From JACPFN01 sp964406135 (GTDB lineage: Bacteria; Babelota; Babeliae; Babelales; Chromulinivoraceae), in the NCBI GenBank assembly GCA_964406135.1, contig CAYOQO010000010.1:1-46146 (forward strand): 46,146 nt of DNA. Reading direction: 5' to 3'. The notes under the pieces are model-generated. The model was not told the origin of the DNA. It did not search any database and saw only the letters and a list, made by a program, of their open reading frames with translations. Numbering within the stretch: the stretch's first letter is position 1; each line of letters opens with the position of its first letter. Below are positions 15,498 to 24,266 of this stretch, piece after piece. Position numbers and translations under genes: made by a program.

Positions 15498-18434
15498 ATG
15501 CTGTTTGTGATTCATTTTTTAGCGCTTTTTTATTTTTTAAGTTTTTGTATGCCACTTGTTGGATTTGAACATGCAAAAAAATGTTTAATTTCGGCACATG
15601 ATGAACAACTTGATCAAAAATTAAGTGAAAATTTGCCAGATCAATTTTTTGTGCAGGATGTGCAGTATTTGGTCAATGGTAGTTATGACCAAGATGAGCT
15701 TGAGTATCTTACTGGCCTGAAAACTCAAACAACGGTTACCATTCAAGAGCTTGAAAATGCTTTATTTTATTTACGGCAATCTTTAAAATTTAGCTCAATT
15801 AATCTTGAGGTTATTCAAAAATCTCAAAAAATTAGCCTTGTTTTTCAATTGACCAAGCAACAAATTTTACATCGTATGGCAGTTTCAGGATTTTCTCGCG
15901 ATAAAGATCGACTTAAAAATAGCTACTTGATTGATATTGGAGATCCTTTTGATCAACAAAAGCATGCGCATGGTATTGAACAAATGGTTTGTTTTTTAAA
16001 GAATGCTGGATATTTTCAAGCGCAAATTGTGGATACGGTTATAATTGATCCGCAAACGCAAGCTGTGGTAGTCAAATGCCAGATCCAAAAAGGATCAAAA
16101 TTTAAAATTAAAACTATTAAAATTTTGTTTGATCATATTGGCAGTGTAAGTGCCTCAGAAATTGATAAATTACAGCAAAAAATAGCGCTGCAATGTGTTT
16201 GCAAAGTTCAAGGGAAATGCTACAGCTCTCAATTACTTGAAAATCTTGTGCAAAAAATAAATTGGGTTTTATCGCATCATGGTTGCATTGGTTTTGATGT
16301 TACCGTTGATCAAACCGTGATATCTGAACGTAAGGATGTTGATGTTGCGGTTCATATTTCTTTAGAACGTAAAAAAGAGTTTATTTTTTGGGGTGCTGTA
16401 TTTTTTAAACCAGAACAAATCGTAGATCATTTGTTGTTGTATGGTAAATCAACGTGGCATTTTCCAAGTTCTTTGATTGTTGATGAAGTGCAGCAATTGT
16501 ACAAAAGCAAAGGTTTTTGGGATGTGCATGTATCAGTTCGTGAAGAAAAAGATCGTATGTATTGTTTTATTCAAGAAGGCAAACGAGCTTTAATTTCAAA
16601 AATAACATTTAAAAACCATGGTTCAATTTCGCAGGAAGTTCTTTTAAAGCATGCTTGTCATGGTTTTGTGCGTGCTCGTTTTTTTGATCAAGATTTGTTT
16701 AAAAAAATGATTGATCAAATTTTAAAAATTTATAAACAGGCTGGTTTTTGGAATGTAAAAATTTTAAAAGAACAGTTTGTTGATGGTGTAAAGTTAGGAA
16801 CTCATGAATTAATTTTAACATTGGATACAGGTGTTCAAAAAATTTTGGGAACTGTGGAAATTGTTGATCAACCAGAGTTGCAACAACAATTGCAAACAAG
16901 CTATGAAAAAAATAAGGGACAAGGATTTGATGTTTCCTGGCTGCAAGATCAAAAGCAGATGATTATTCGTTTTTTACGTGCTCAAGGATATCAAAAAATT
17001 GATGCGCACTGTCAATTGCAAGAACATGATGGTGTTGTTGATGTTGCATGGCATGTTGATGTGTGTGAGCTGTGTATCAAGGTTGGTAAAACTATTATTT
17101 TGGGAAATAGTACCATTCCACATAAACTTTTAATGCAAGAGTGCGCGCAGCAGCAAGGTCAGGAATGGAATAAAAAAAATCTTGAAACAACGCTTCAAAA
17201 TTTTAAAAATTTACCAATTTTTGATTCAGTTCAAATTTATCCAGGTACGTACAATGATAAAAATTTATATAAACCTGTGATGGTAAAATTGATTGAAGAT
17301 GATCGCTATGAAATTAAAACTCGATTTGGTTTGCAGCAAGTAGGAAGAAATTTACAGCTTCGTCGTGGGTTTACCTATCAAGCTGGTGCTACGGTTTGTT
17401 TAAATAATCCATTTCAAAAAGCAGATCAATGTTTATTGGAAGCTGATATGACCAGATTTTATCGAAATGTTTCTGCTCAATATTTGTTTCCCTGGTTGTT
17501 TGGAAAAAAAATTGGATGTCAGTTTAAGTTGTATGACAATGCGTATCAACAGCCGGTGTATATTGGAAGTCAAGATTGTTTGTACAAGGCAACACAGCAA
17601 GGATTTTTGTGCAATTTAACGCACACGCGTAACAATAAAAAATTAGGTCAATTTGTGCTGAGTGGTTCTGTTGGTTTTGAAGCTATGGGTTTGTTTGAAT
17701 GTGAGCAGCCAGATTTAAATTTAATTATTGATTACAATCGAAAACTATTGGATAAAAAAATTGGATATTTGTTTGTTGAGCCGAATATTGTTTGGCAAAG
17801 TATGGATAATTTATTAAATCCTCATCGTGGTCATATGTCATTTTTTTCATGCAAGGCAATGTTTGATGTAGATTCAAAGACAAGTTTTTTTAAAATTTTG
17901 TTCGAACATTCGCAGTATGTACCGTGTGGAGATAAAGTTACTTTTGCCATTCGTGCACGCTTAGGTCATGTTTTTAATCGGAATTTTGATCAAATTAATC
18001 CGATTGAGCGATTTTATTTGGGTGGCGCACAAACGCTTCGTGGTTATCAGCGAGATTACACTCCGCCATACGGAGTTTTGACTAAGCCGATTTATGATCA
18101 ACATGCAGGACTTCCACCATGCGCTGACAATATTTGGCGTTATGCTCCGCAAGGTGGCCGAAGTTTGTTTAATTTAAATGCTGAAGTTCGATTAAAATTA
18201 TATAAAGATTTTGGCATGGTGATTTTTAATGACGTTGGTGCATTATTTAAACACAGTATTTACGATGAGCTGCGATCTTGGAAAGATAGTTTTTTTGCGG
18301 GATCAGGTTTCGGATTTCGTTATGATACACCGATTGGGCCTGCGCGTTTTGATGTTGGGTATAAATGGAAAATTCAGTATCCTGATTTTGAATCTCGATG
18401 TGTTTGGTATTTAACCCTTGGTCAAGCGTTTTAA
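15498..18434 (+). CDS. Omp85-family outer-membrane assembly protein (BamA/TamA-like)
   Basis: 978 residues: signal peptide about 1-22, then roughly 550 residues of repeating POTRA-like units (each with a GFW/GYF turn such as YKSKGFWDVHVSVREE, YKQAGFWNVKIL and FLRAQGYQKIDA), then a C-terminal 16-strand-type barrel. The barrel carries GGAQTLRGY at 842-850, the conserved G-G-x-x-x-(V/L)-R-G-Y motif of the strand-lid loop, and ends in LTLGQAF with a terminal Phe. Omp85 proteins insert other barrels into the outer membrane. The POTRA region is long enough for six or more units, against five in E. coli BamA and three in TamA, so I do not choose between them. A clear terminator follows. Confidence 0.88.
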   Translation: MLFVIHFLALFYFLSFCMPLVGFEHAKKCLISAHDEQLDQKLSENLPDQFFVQDVQYLVNGSYDQDELEYLTGLKTQTTVTIQELENALFYLRQSLKFSSINLEVIQKSQKISLVFQLTKQQILHRMAVSGFSRDKDRLKNSYLIDIGDPFDQQKHAHGIEQMVCFLKNAGYFQAQIVDTVIIDPQTQAVVVKCQIQKGSKFKIKTIKILFDHIGSVSASEIDKLQQKIALQCVCKVQGKCYSSQLLENLVQKINWVLSHHGCIGFDVTVDQTVISERKDVDVAVHISLERKKEFIFWGAVFFKPEQIVDHLLLYGKSTWHFPSSLIVDEVQQLYKSKGFWDVHVSVREEKDRMYCFIQEGKRALISKITFKNHGSISQEVLLKHACHGFVRARFFDQDLFKKMIDQILKIYKQAGFWNVKILKEQFVDGVKLGTHELILTLDTGVQKILGTVEIVDQPELQQQLQTSYEKNKGQGFDVSWLQDQKQMIIRFLRAQGYQKIDAHCQLQEHDGVVDVAWHVDVCELCIKVGKTIILGNSTIPHKLLMQECAQQQGQEWNKKNLETTLQNFKNLPIFDSVQIYPGTYNDKNLYKPVMVKLIEDDRYEIKTRFGLQQVGRNLQLRRGFTYQAGATVCLNNPFQKADQCLLEADMTRFYRNVSAQYLFPWLFGKKIGCQFKLYDNAYQQPVYIGSQDCLYKATQQGFLCNLTHTRNNKKLGQFVLSGSVGFEAMGLFECEQPDLNLIIDYNRKLLDKKIGYLFVEPNIVWQSMDNLLNPHRGHMSFFSCKAMFDVDSKTSFFKILFEHSQYVPCGDKVTFAIRARLGHVFNRNFDQINPIERFYLGGAQTLRGYQRDYTPPYGVLTKPIYDQHAGLPPCADNIWRYAPQGGRSLFNLNAEVRLKLYKDFGMVIFNDVGALFKHSIYDELRSWKDSFFAGSGFGFRYDTPIGPARFDVGYKWKIQYPDFESRCVWYLTLGQAF

Positions 18435-18462
18435 AAAAGAGGTGTTTTTCAACACCTCTTTT
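18435..18462 (+). terminator. Rho-independent terminator after the Omp85 gene
   Basis: A perfect 12-base-pair stem, AAAAGAGGTGTT pairing with AACACCTCTTTT, around a TTTC loop, directly after the stop codon. The A/T ends make it potentially bidirectional for the convergent minus-strand gene at 18500. Confidence 0.85.
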
Positions 18463-18499
18463 GATCTTAAATATCAACAAAAACACAAAAAAATTAAAA

Positions 18500-18817
18500 T
18501 TAGTTTTCTTTTGTTTGATGAACCAGTTGAGTGAATGTAGAAGATACGGCATTTGGTCGCCGAGATAAATATTCTGCTACCGTTTGCTTTGTTGCTCCTG
18601 GTTGACGTCCGCAATTTTTATCAAAGCATGGAAAGGCGTATGAATGAGAGTGTCCTGCTGTTTCAACATGAGTGCCTTCTGAGTTTAATCGACAATGTTC
18701 TGGTAAATTTAATCGAGCAATTAAATCAGCGCGAGTTTCTGCAGATTGAGAAGCTTGAATATTAAATTGAACTGCAAAAATAGAAAACATTGAAAATAAA
18801 ATAATATTTTTATGCAT
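18500..18817 (-). CDS. Small exported protein, unknown function
   Basis: 105 residues with a signal peptide at about 1-22 (FSMFSIFAVQFNIQA|SQ). The mature part contains His residues (THVETAGHSHSY) and two Cys in PCFDKNCGRQPG, possibly a disulfide or metal site, then QTVAEYLSRRPNAVSSTF. No family is recognised. It lies in a stretch of short exported genes. Confidence 0.6.
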   Translation of the reverse strand: MHKNIILFSMFSIFAVQFNIQASQSAETRADLIARLNLPEHCRLNSEGTHVETAGHSHSYAFPCFDKNCGRQPGATKQTVAEYLSRRPNAVSSTFTQLVHQTKEN

Positions 18818-19138
18818 GATAAAAATTCCTTATAAAAATATGACATTATTTGTTCGTGCAATAATTTTAAAAAGCACATGAACAAAAAATTCGTTAAAAA
18901 ATAATGTAATCGTCCTCGTAAAAACGAGAATTAGGACAAATGAACATTGGGAAAATTAATTCAACGGATTGTTGAAAAGATTAGAAGTGACGCCAACGAG
19001 AAGATGTTGGTTGAGAAGAAACAAGACAGATTGAAAAAATCGCGATTTGCGATTTCATGGCAAATCCTTTCTGTAAAAATTGTAAAACATATTAAAAATA
19101 ATATTAGGTAAATTGTTGTTGTTAGTCAATAGTCTGCT
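18818..19138. other. Gene-poor stretch with only a minimal ORF
   Basis: About 320 bases with no full-length gene. It holds a short minus-strand reading frame (18981-19058, listed separately) and a small local inverted sequence around CGTCCTCGTAAAAACGAG (18911-18928). No tRNA-like fold, dRS3-like element or strong promoter is evident. It may be decayed coding sequence. Confidence 0.5.
18981..19058 (-). CDS. Possible 25-residue peptide or decayed exported-protein start
   Basis: ATG at 19058 preceded by AGAAAGGA with about a 6-base spacer, a good ribosome-binding site. It encodes a basic start and a hydrophobic core (MKSQIAIFSICLVSSQPTSS) and then stops after RWRHF. This looks like a signal peptide without a mature domain. 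It could be a true micropeptide or the remnant of an exported protein. Confidence 0.25.
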   Translation of the reverse strand: MKSQIAIFSICLVSSQPTSSRWRHF

Positions 19139-19501
19139 TTATTGTTCTGGGAATAAACATTCGCTTGATTTTTGGCGCTTTAAAGCAATTTTAGAAGTAA
19201 TTTGAGCTCTTGCAATTCTTTCGCGTTCAATCATCATTGAATATTGAAGCATTTGAGCATGATATGTTTCTAGATCTCTCTGATATTGCTCGATTTGCTC
19301 ATAGTATAATTTGTCTTCTTCTGCAAAATAATTGAAATCGTCATTGTGATCATTGAAAGCTTGAAGATATGTATTTGAATTTTGTCGATGCCAAGGTAAA
19401 CTAGGGGCAATTGGTGGCTGTGGGGGGTTAAATGAAGCACCTGAAATGTTGACAGATGTGAAGCAAAAAATAAGTAATGTAAATTGTAATAACTTGATCA
19501 T
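19139..19501 (-). CDS. Small exported coiled-coil-like protein, unknown function
   Basis: 120 residues from the ATG at 19501 with GGAAA about 5 bases upstream; an in-frame TTG four codons earlier is less likely. The signal peptide covers about 1-22 (LLQFTLLIFCFTSVNISG|AS). A Pro-rich linker (NPPQPPIAPSLP) is followed by a long acidic/Gln-rich helix (EEDKLYYEQIEQYQRDLETY) and a basic C-terminus. It might oligomerise by coiled coil. No family recognised. Confidence 0.6.
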   Translation of the reverse strand: MIKLLQFTLLIFCFTSVNISGASFNPPQPPIAPSLPWHRQNSNTYLQAFNDHNDDFNYFAEEDKLYYEQIEQYQRDLETYHAQMLQYSMMIERERIARAQITSKIALKRQKSSECLFPEQ

Positions 19502-19655
19502 AAAAATTTCCAAAATCCCTAATTTTGATAACGATTGATTATTTTTAGGATATAAATAACTAATTTTTAGTCAAAATTATTATTTTTTTTCTTTTTTTTA
19601 AAAATAAAGTACAGTGTTTTTGGATGTTAAATTTTATAGTAAAAACTTTCAGTGT

Positions 19656-19664
19656 TGTTATACT
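19656..19664 (+). promoter_or_regulatory. Extended -10 promoter element of the pot-metG operon
   Basis: TGTTATACT, the extended -10 form, lies 42 bases before the ATG at 19706, at the head of the long co-directional run. No convincing -35 hexamer is seen. Confidence 0.5.
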
Positions 19665-19705
19665 ATAAAACAATGATTCTGTAATAGTTTTTGGGGATTT
19701 ACGAT

Positions 19706-20449
19706 ATGTCACTTGAAGTTAATAATAGTTGTCTGGATGCACATCGAGTTTCGCGCAAATCAATTTGGGATATTTTTTCACATGAATTAATGCATCATTT
19801 ACCGTACGGAACACTTTCTGTTGCTTGTGCTTTGATGTTTTTATCGATGGTTTCAGTTTTTTTTGTTGGATCTGATGCTCATGCTTTGGGGCATCATGCA
19901 CATGATCATGCTCATGATGGTGCGTGTGGCTTAAATTCTGGTATGGATATTTTGTTTCATTGTTTCCATTTTACGCACATTTTATTTGCTGCAAGTGGTG
20001 CGATGGTTACCTTTTATCGTTACAGTAAAAATGTTGCTGCAGGGATTGTGATTGGAATTTTATCATCGGCAGTTTTTTGCACGCTTTCAGATATTTTATT
20101 GCCTTATGCTGCGGGAACTTTGTTGGGCGTTGAAATGGATTTGCATATTTGCTTTAGCTCTGAGCTTTCAAATATTTTACCATTTTTGGTGGTTGGTGTG
20201 ATGAACGGTTTGATTATTTCTCGTGGTAAAGAAGAGCATGCTGATGCTCATTCTGTATCACTTCATTTTTTTCATACTTTTATTTCAGCAATGGCATCTA
20301 TTTTTTATGCAATTGGTCATGGATTGCCAAATTTTTATGCTTATTTTGGTATGTTTTTTATGTTAATGCTTGTAGCCGTGGTAATTCCATGCACACTTTC
20401 TGATGTGGTGGTTCCAGTTTTATGGGCACGAATGGTGCAAAAAAAATGA
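19706..20449 (+). CDS. Histidine-rich polytopic membrane protein at head of pot operon
   Basis: 247 residues from ATG 19706, with GGGGA at 19693-19697 as Shine-Dalgarno; a TTG at 19691 overlaps that site and is rejected. About six membrane helices. A first loop after helix 1 is His-rich (HHAHDHAHDGACG), and the second half has another HADAHSVSLHFFH cluster plus IGHGLPNF. The pattern suggests metal or proton coordination, but I recognise no family. Its TGA overlaps the potA ATG (ATGA at 20446-20449), so it is translationally coupled to the polyamine transporter and may be an accessory of it. That link is inference from context. Confidence 0.7.
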   Translation: MSLEVNNSCLDAHRVSRKSIWDIFSHELMHHLPYGTLSVACALMFLSMVSVFFVGSDAHALGHHAHDHAHDGACGLNSGMDILFHCFHFTHILFAASGAMVTFYRYSKNVAAGIVIGILSSAVFCTLSDILLPYAAGTLLGVEMDLHICFSSELSNILPFLVVGVMNGLIISRGKEEHADAHSVSLHFFHTFISAMASIFYAIGHGLPNFYAYFGMFFMLMLVAVVIPCTLSDVVVPVLWARMVQKK

Positions 20450-21537
20450 AGGGTATTGTGCTACAAGGAATTACAAAATCCTACGGATCTGACGTAATTC
20501 TTGATAATTTAAATTTAAAAATTCCTGCAGGAAAATTCTTTGCGCTTATTGGACCGAGTGGTTGTGGTAAAACAACAATTCTTCGTATGATTGCAGGGCT
20601 TGAAATTCCAGATTCAGGATCAGTTTTTTTGGGAGATCAAGACATTACGTATGTTCCCGTGAATAAGCGCGGCGTGAACACAGTATTTCAAAGTTATGCA
20701 TTATTTCCTCACTTAAATGTGTATGACAACATTGCATATAGCCTTCGTGTGCGTGGCATGAGCAGTGAAACAATTCAGCAAAAAGTTGAAAAAGTTATTA
20801 AAATGTTTCATCTTGAAGCTCATTTGTACAAACAAATTAGTCAGCTTTCTGGTGGGCAGCAGCAACGTGTTGCTATTGCTCGTGCGGTAATTAATGAGCC
20901 AGAAGTTTTGTTGTTTGACGAACCATTGGCCGCACTTGATTTGCGTCTTCGTGAAAAAGTGTTACTTGAATTAATTGAACTTCAGGATCATTTAGGTACC
21001 ACATTTGTCTACATTACGCATGATCAAACTGAAGCTTTAACGGTTGCAGATCAGATGGCAATTATGAATCAAAATGGTCAAATTGATCAAGTTGGAACTC
21101 CAAAAGAAATTTATGAGCATCCAAAATCTGTTTTCGTTGCAAATTTTGTTGGAACTACCAATATTATTCAGGGTGTTTTAATTAAACATTCAGATGATTG
21201 GTATTTGGATGTGGATAAAATGATTTGCATTGCGATTAAAGTGCCTGACGAAACTCAGATTCAAATTGGTGAAGATGCATGCATTGGAATTCGACCTGAA
21301 AAAATTTTGATTAGTAAAAGCATGCTCACAGGATTTTCTAATAATTTGTCAGGTGTTGTTCAGTCAATTGTGTATCAAGGCCGTTTTACGCAATATAATG
21401 TTCGGTTGCAAAATGGTTACATGCTTCAAGTATTTGAACAAAATGAAGAGCATTTTGTGCGCGAAGTGATTGATTACGATGATCATGTGTATGTATATTG
21501 GCAAAAAGAAAATGTGGTGTTGTTGAAAAACAAATAA
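20446..21537 (+). CDS. potA: Spermidine/putrescine ABC transporter ATPase
   Basis: 363 residues from the ATG at 20446, which overlaps the upstream stop; the frame is open further upstream inside that gene. Walker A GPSGCGKT at 36-43, Q-loop Q82, signature LSGGQ at 134-138, Walker B LLFDEP at 155-160 and the H-loop ITHDQTEA are all intact. A C-terminal TOBE-like domain (from about 240) has IGIRPEKI, typical of PotA and related importers. It drives uptake through PotB/PotC from the inner face of the membrane. It is followed by potB with a 20-base gap. Confidence 0.93.
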   Translation: MKGIVLQGITKSYGSDVILDNLNLKIPAGKFFALIGPSGCGKTTILRMIAGLEIPDSGSVFLGDQDITYVPVNKRGVNTVFQSYALFPHLNVYDNIAYSLRVRGMSSETIQQKVEKVIKMFHLEAHLYKQISQLSGGQQQRVAIARAVINEPEVLLFDEPLAALDLRLREKVLLELIELQDHLGTTFVYITHDQTEALTVADQMAIMNQNGQIDQVGTPKEIYEHPKSVFVANFVGTTNIIQGVLIKHSDDWYLDVDKMICIAIKVPDETQIQIGEDACIGIRPEKILISKSMLTGFSNNLSGVVQSIVYQGRFTQYNVRLQNGYMLQVFEQNEEHFVREVIDYDDHVYVYWQKENVVLLKNK

Positions 21538-21557
21538 TCAGCCGGAGGGGTGCTGTT

Positions 21558-22412
21558 GTGCAATATTTAAAAAATATTTTTAAACGTGAAAAATCGTTCT
21601 TTTTTATGGCTCCAGCGCTTGCATGGCAAATTTGTTTTTGTTTTTTATCACTTTTGTTTGTAATTCAATTGAGTCTTTGTTCAAGTTTATTTCAAAATGC
21701 AACTTTGCAATATTTTTTACAAGTGGCAAAAGCATCTCATTTTTTTGTTATGTTTCGATCATTTTTGTTAGCGAGTGTAACTGCCACCTGTTGTTTGTTT
21801 ATTGGATATCCGGTTGCGTATTATGTCGCGCTTTGTGCGCCATCGCGCATTAAATCATTTTTAATATTTTTAATAGTTTTGCCATTTTTAACTAACTTAC
21901 TGGTGCAAGTGTATGCATGGTTTTTTATTTTAGAAAAAAATGGAATTTTAAATAAATTTTTATATTTTGTGGGTCTTGATGTTGGCAATTTGCTTAACAG
22001 TCAATTTGCTATGTATTTGGTTATGTTTCATGTCTATTTGCCTTTTATGATTATGCCATTGTATTCAACACTTGAAAAAATTAATATTCGTTTGCTTGAG
22101 GCATCACTTGATCTTGGAGCTTCTTACTTTCAAACATTTTGTAGAGTTGTACTTCCATTAACTATGCAAGGAATTAGAACTGGATTTTTTTTAGTCTATG
22201 TTACTTCATTTGGGGAATATGCAATTCCATCTTTGATTGCAGGACAAAAAAATTATTTTGTGGGTACCATGATTTCTGAATATTTTTTTATTGGAAAAGA
22301 TTGGCATGTGGGAGCTGCATTTACCTGTTTAAGTTCAGTTTTGTTTATTGGCACTATTATTGCATATCAATCATTGCTCGATAAAATTGTTGCTCGATTG
22401 CAAAGGGTATAG
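21558..22412 (+). CDS. potB: Spermidine/putrescine ABC transporter permease PotB
   Basis: 284 residues from GTG at 21558, chosen because GGAGGGG at 21544-21550 sits 7 bases upstream; the open frame upstream overlaps potA. There are six membrane helices. The EAA loop reads EASLDLGASYFQTFCRVVLP, the coupling-helix motif that contacts the ATPase, and is followed by GEYAIPSLI, a PotB-type motif. It forms the pore with PotC. Confidence 0.92.
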   Translation: MQYLKNIFKREKSFFFMAPALAWQICFCFLSLLFVIQLSLCSSLFQNATLQYFLQVAKASHFFVMFRSFLLASVTATCCLFIGYPVAYYVALCAPSRIKSFLIFLIVLPFLTNLLVQVYAWFFILEKNGILNKFLYFVGLDVGNLLNSQFAMYLVMFHVYLPFMIMPLYSTLEKINIRLLEASLDLGASYFQTFCRVVLPLTMQGIRTGFFLVYVTSFGEYAIPSLIAGQKNYFVGTMISEYFFIGKDWHVGAAFTCLSSVLFIGTIIAYQSLLDKIVARLQRV

Positions 22413-22416
22413 CGCG

Positions 22417-23184
22417 ATGAATATGACAAAATCAATGTTAACTTTTTTTGTAATGGCAATTTATCTATTTTTATATACACCTATCATTGTTTTAGTTCTG
22501 TATTCTTTTAATCAAGGTGGATTTCCAGATGTATGGCAGGGGTTTTCACTGCATTGGTATCAAGATCTTTTTGCTTCAATTGAAATTTGGCGAGCTTTTC
22601 AAAATTCTGTCATTGTTGCAAGTTGTTCATCGTTGTTGAGTGTGACCATGTCAATTATGTTTGTACATGGTATGCGTCATTACACGCGTGATATTACCTC
22701 AATTTTTTACAGTAATGCTTTAATTCCTGATATTGTGCTTGCTGTTGGAATGTTGACGTTGTTTTCATATTTAATGATTCCATTAGGGTTGACAACGTTG
22801 ATTGCGGGACATACTTTGCTTGGGCTTGGATTTGCAATGCCAATTATTAAAAGTCGATATGATGAACTTGATAAAACTTTGATTGAAGCTTCATTGGATC
22901 TTGGTGCATCTATGCGTTATACTTTTTTTCATGTTATTGTTCCTTTTTTGTATCCTGCTATTTTAGTTGCATTTTTGCTTGCGGTAATTATTTCTTTTGA
23001 TGATTTTTTAATATCATTTTTTTGTTCTGGATCTTCAGTTCAAACATTATCATTGTATATTTTTTCTATGATTCGTTCAGGAATTTCACCGATTGTGAAT
23101 GCATTATCAACACTTTTGTTGCTCATTAGTTGTTTTTTGCTTTTGATCATGATGATGTTTCAGAAAAATTTGTTTAAGGATTAA
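22417..23184 (+). CDS. potC: Spermidine/putrescine ABC transporter permease PotC
   Basis: 255 residues from ATG 22417 with AAGGG at 22403-22407, only four bases after the potB stop. Six helices. The N-terminal YLFLYTPIIVLVLYSFN is characteristic of PotC, and the EAA motif is EASLDLGASMRYTFFHVIVP. FDDFLISFF follows, as in PotC. The stop overlaps potD by one base. Confidence 0.92.
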   Translation: MNMTKSMLTFFVMAIYLFLYTPIIVLVLYSFNQGGFPDVWQGFSLHWYQDLFASIEIWRAFQNSVIVASCSSLLSVTMSIMFVHGMRHYTRDITSIFYSNALIPDIVLAVGMLTLFSYLMIPLGLTTLIAGHTLLGLGFAMPIIKSRYDELDKTLIEASLDLGASMRYTFFHVIVPFLYPAILVAFLLAVIISFDDFLISFFCSGSSVQTLSLYIFSMIRSGISPIVNALSTLLLLISCFLLLIMMMFQKNLFKD

Positions 23185-24257
23185 TGTTGGTTAAATATAT
23201 CATTCGCTTTCTTGTTTTGCTGAGCTGTATCGCCATTATTTATGGTTTTTTAATGTTGCCGTATGTATTTAAAAACAAAGAGCAAGATGCAAAATCTTTG
23301 CGAATTTATACCTGGGCAAATCGTATTGATGAATCTGTGCTTCAAGATTTTGAACAAAAAACAGGAATTAAAGTCTATTTAAATTATTATGAAAGTGTTG
23401 AAGAGCTTTTAACGAAGCTTGAAGTTATGCCATCGCTTGATTGTGATTTGATGTTGCCGTCAAATTATGTGATTAAACGTATGATTGATGCAGGCCTTGT
23501 GAAAAAATTGGATCAATCTCGTTGTCATTTTATTAAAAAAATTTATCAACAATTTTTAAACACTGATGCTGATCCTGAAAATTTATATTCAGTGCCGTTG
23601 TATTGGGATATTTTTGGTATTGGATTTAATGAAAAAATGGTATCCATGGATCAAGTTGATGTTCGCTTGTTATTTGATAAAGATGCAATCATTGGTCATG
23701 AGGTTGGCATGACTGATGAACCTCGTGAAGCAATATTTTTAACTGCGCAATATTTGGGCTTGAATTTACATGCGTTAACTGCTGCAGATTTAAAAAAAAT
23801 TCGACAAATGCTTCGTGCTCAAAAATCATGGGTTGGAGCATACAGTGATTCACAACAAGGATATTTTTTAGGAACAGAAACATTTGATGTAGCTGCATCA
23901 GATCGCGAAATTATTTGCAGACAAATGCTCAAAACTAATTTTGTAAAATTTGCATTACTTCCTGCAGGTTCAATGCTTCGTATTGATAGTGTCGTGATTA
24001 ATGCTGCAACAAAAAAAGATGATTTAATCTATCAATTTTTAGATTTTTTATTTTCATATGATGTTTTACTTGGGCATTCTGAAAAATATTGTATTTTGCC
24101 AACAACTCAAGAAGTTTTTCATGATTTGGATCAGAAATATATTGGTGTTTTAAATTTATACCCAGGAAGCACTGAATTTAACAAATTGATTTCATTCGAT
24201 CTTGGATTGTCACAAAAAGAAATTAATGATTTTTGGATTCGCTTTAAAGCTGCATAG
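23184..24257 (+). CDS. potD: Polyamine-binding periplasmic protein PotD, membrane-anchored
   Basis: 357 residues; ATG shares one base with the potC stop. The N-terminus is one uncleaved-looking helix (about 5-28) containing LLSC, which could be a lipobox, although the following residues stay hydrophobic. The mature domain starts LRIYTWANRIDESVLQDFEQ, the classic PotD/PotF opening, followed by TGIKVYLNYYESVEELLTKL and the DLMLPSNYVIKRMI region. YSVPLYWDIFGIGFNEKM matches the hinge. It captures spermidine or putrescine for PotABC. Confidence 0.9.
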   Translation: MLVKYIIRFLVLLSCIAIIYGFLMLPYVFKNKEQDAKSLRIYTWANRIDESVLQDFEQKTGIKVYLNYYESVEELLTKLEVMPSLDCDLMLPSNYVIKRMIDAGLVKKLDQSRCHFIKKIYQQFLNTDADPENLYSVPLYWDIFGIGFNEKMVSMDQVDVRLLFDKDAIIGHEVGMTDEPREAIFLTAQYLGLNLHALTAADLKKIRQMLRAQKSWVGAYSDSQQGYFLGTETFDVAASDREIICRQMLKTNFVKFALLPAGSMLRIDSVVINAATKKDDLIYQFLDFLFSYDVLLGHSEKYCILPTTQEVFHDLDQKYIGVLNLYPGSTEFNKLISFDLGLSQKEINDFWIRFKAA

Positions 24258-24266
24258 GAAAATGTC

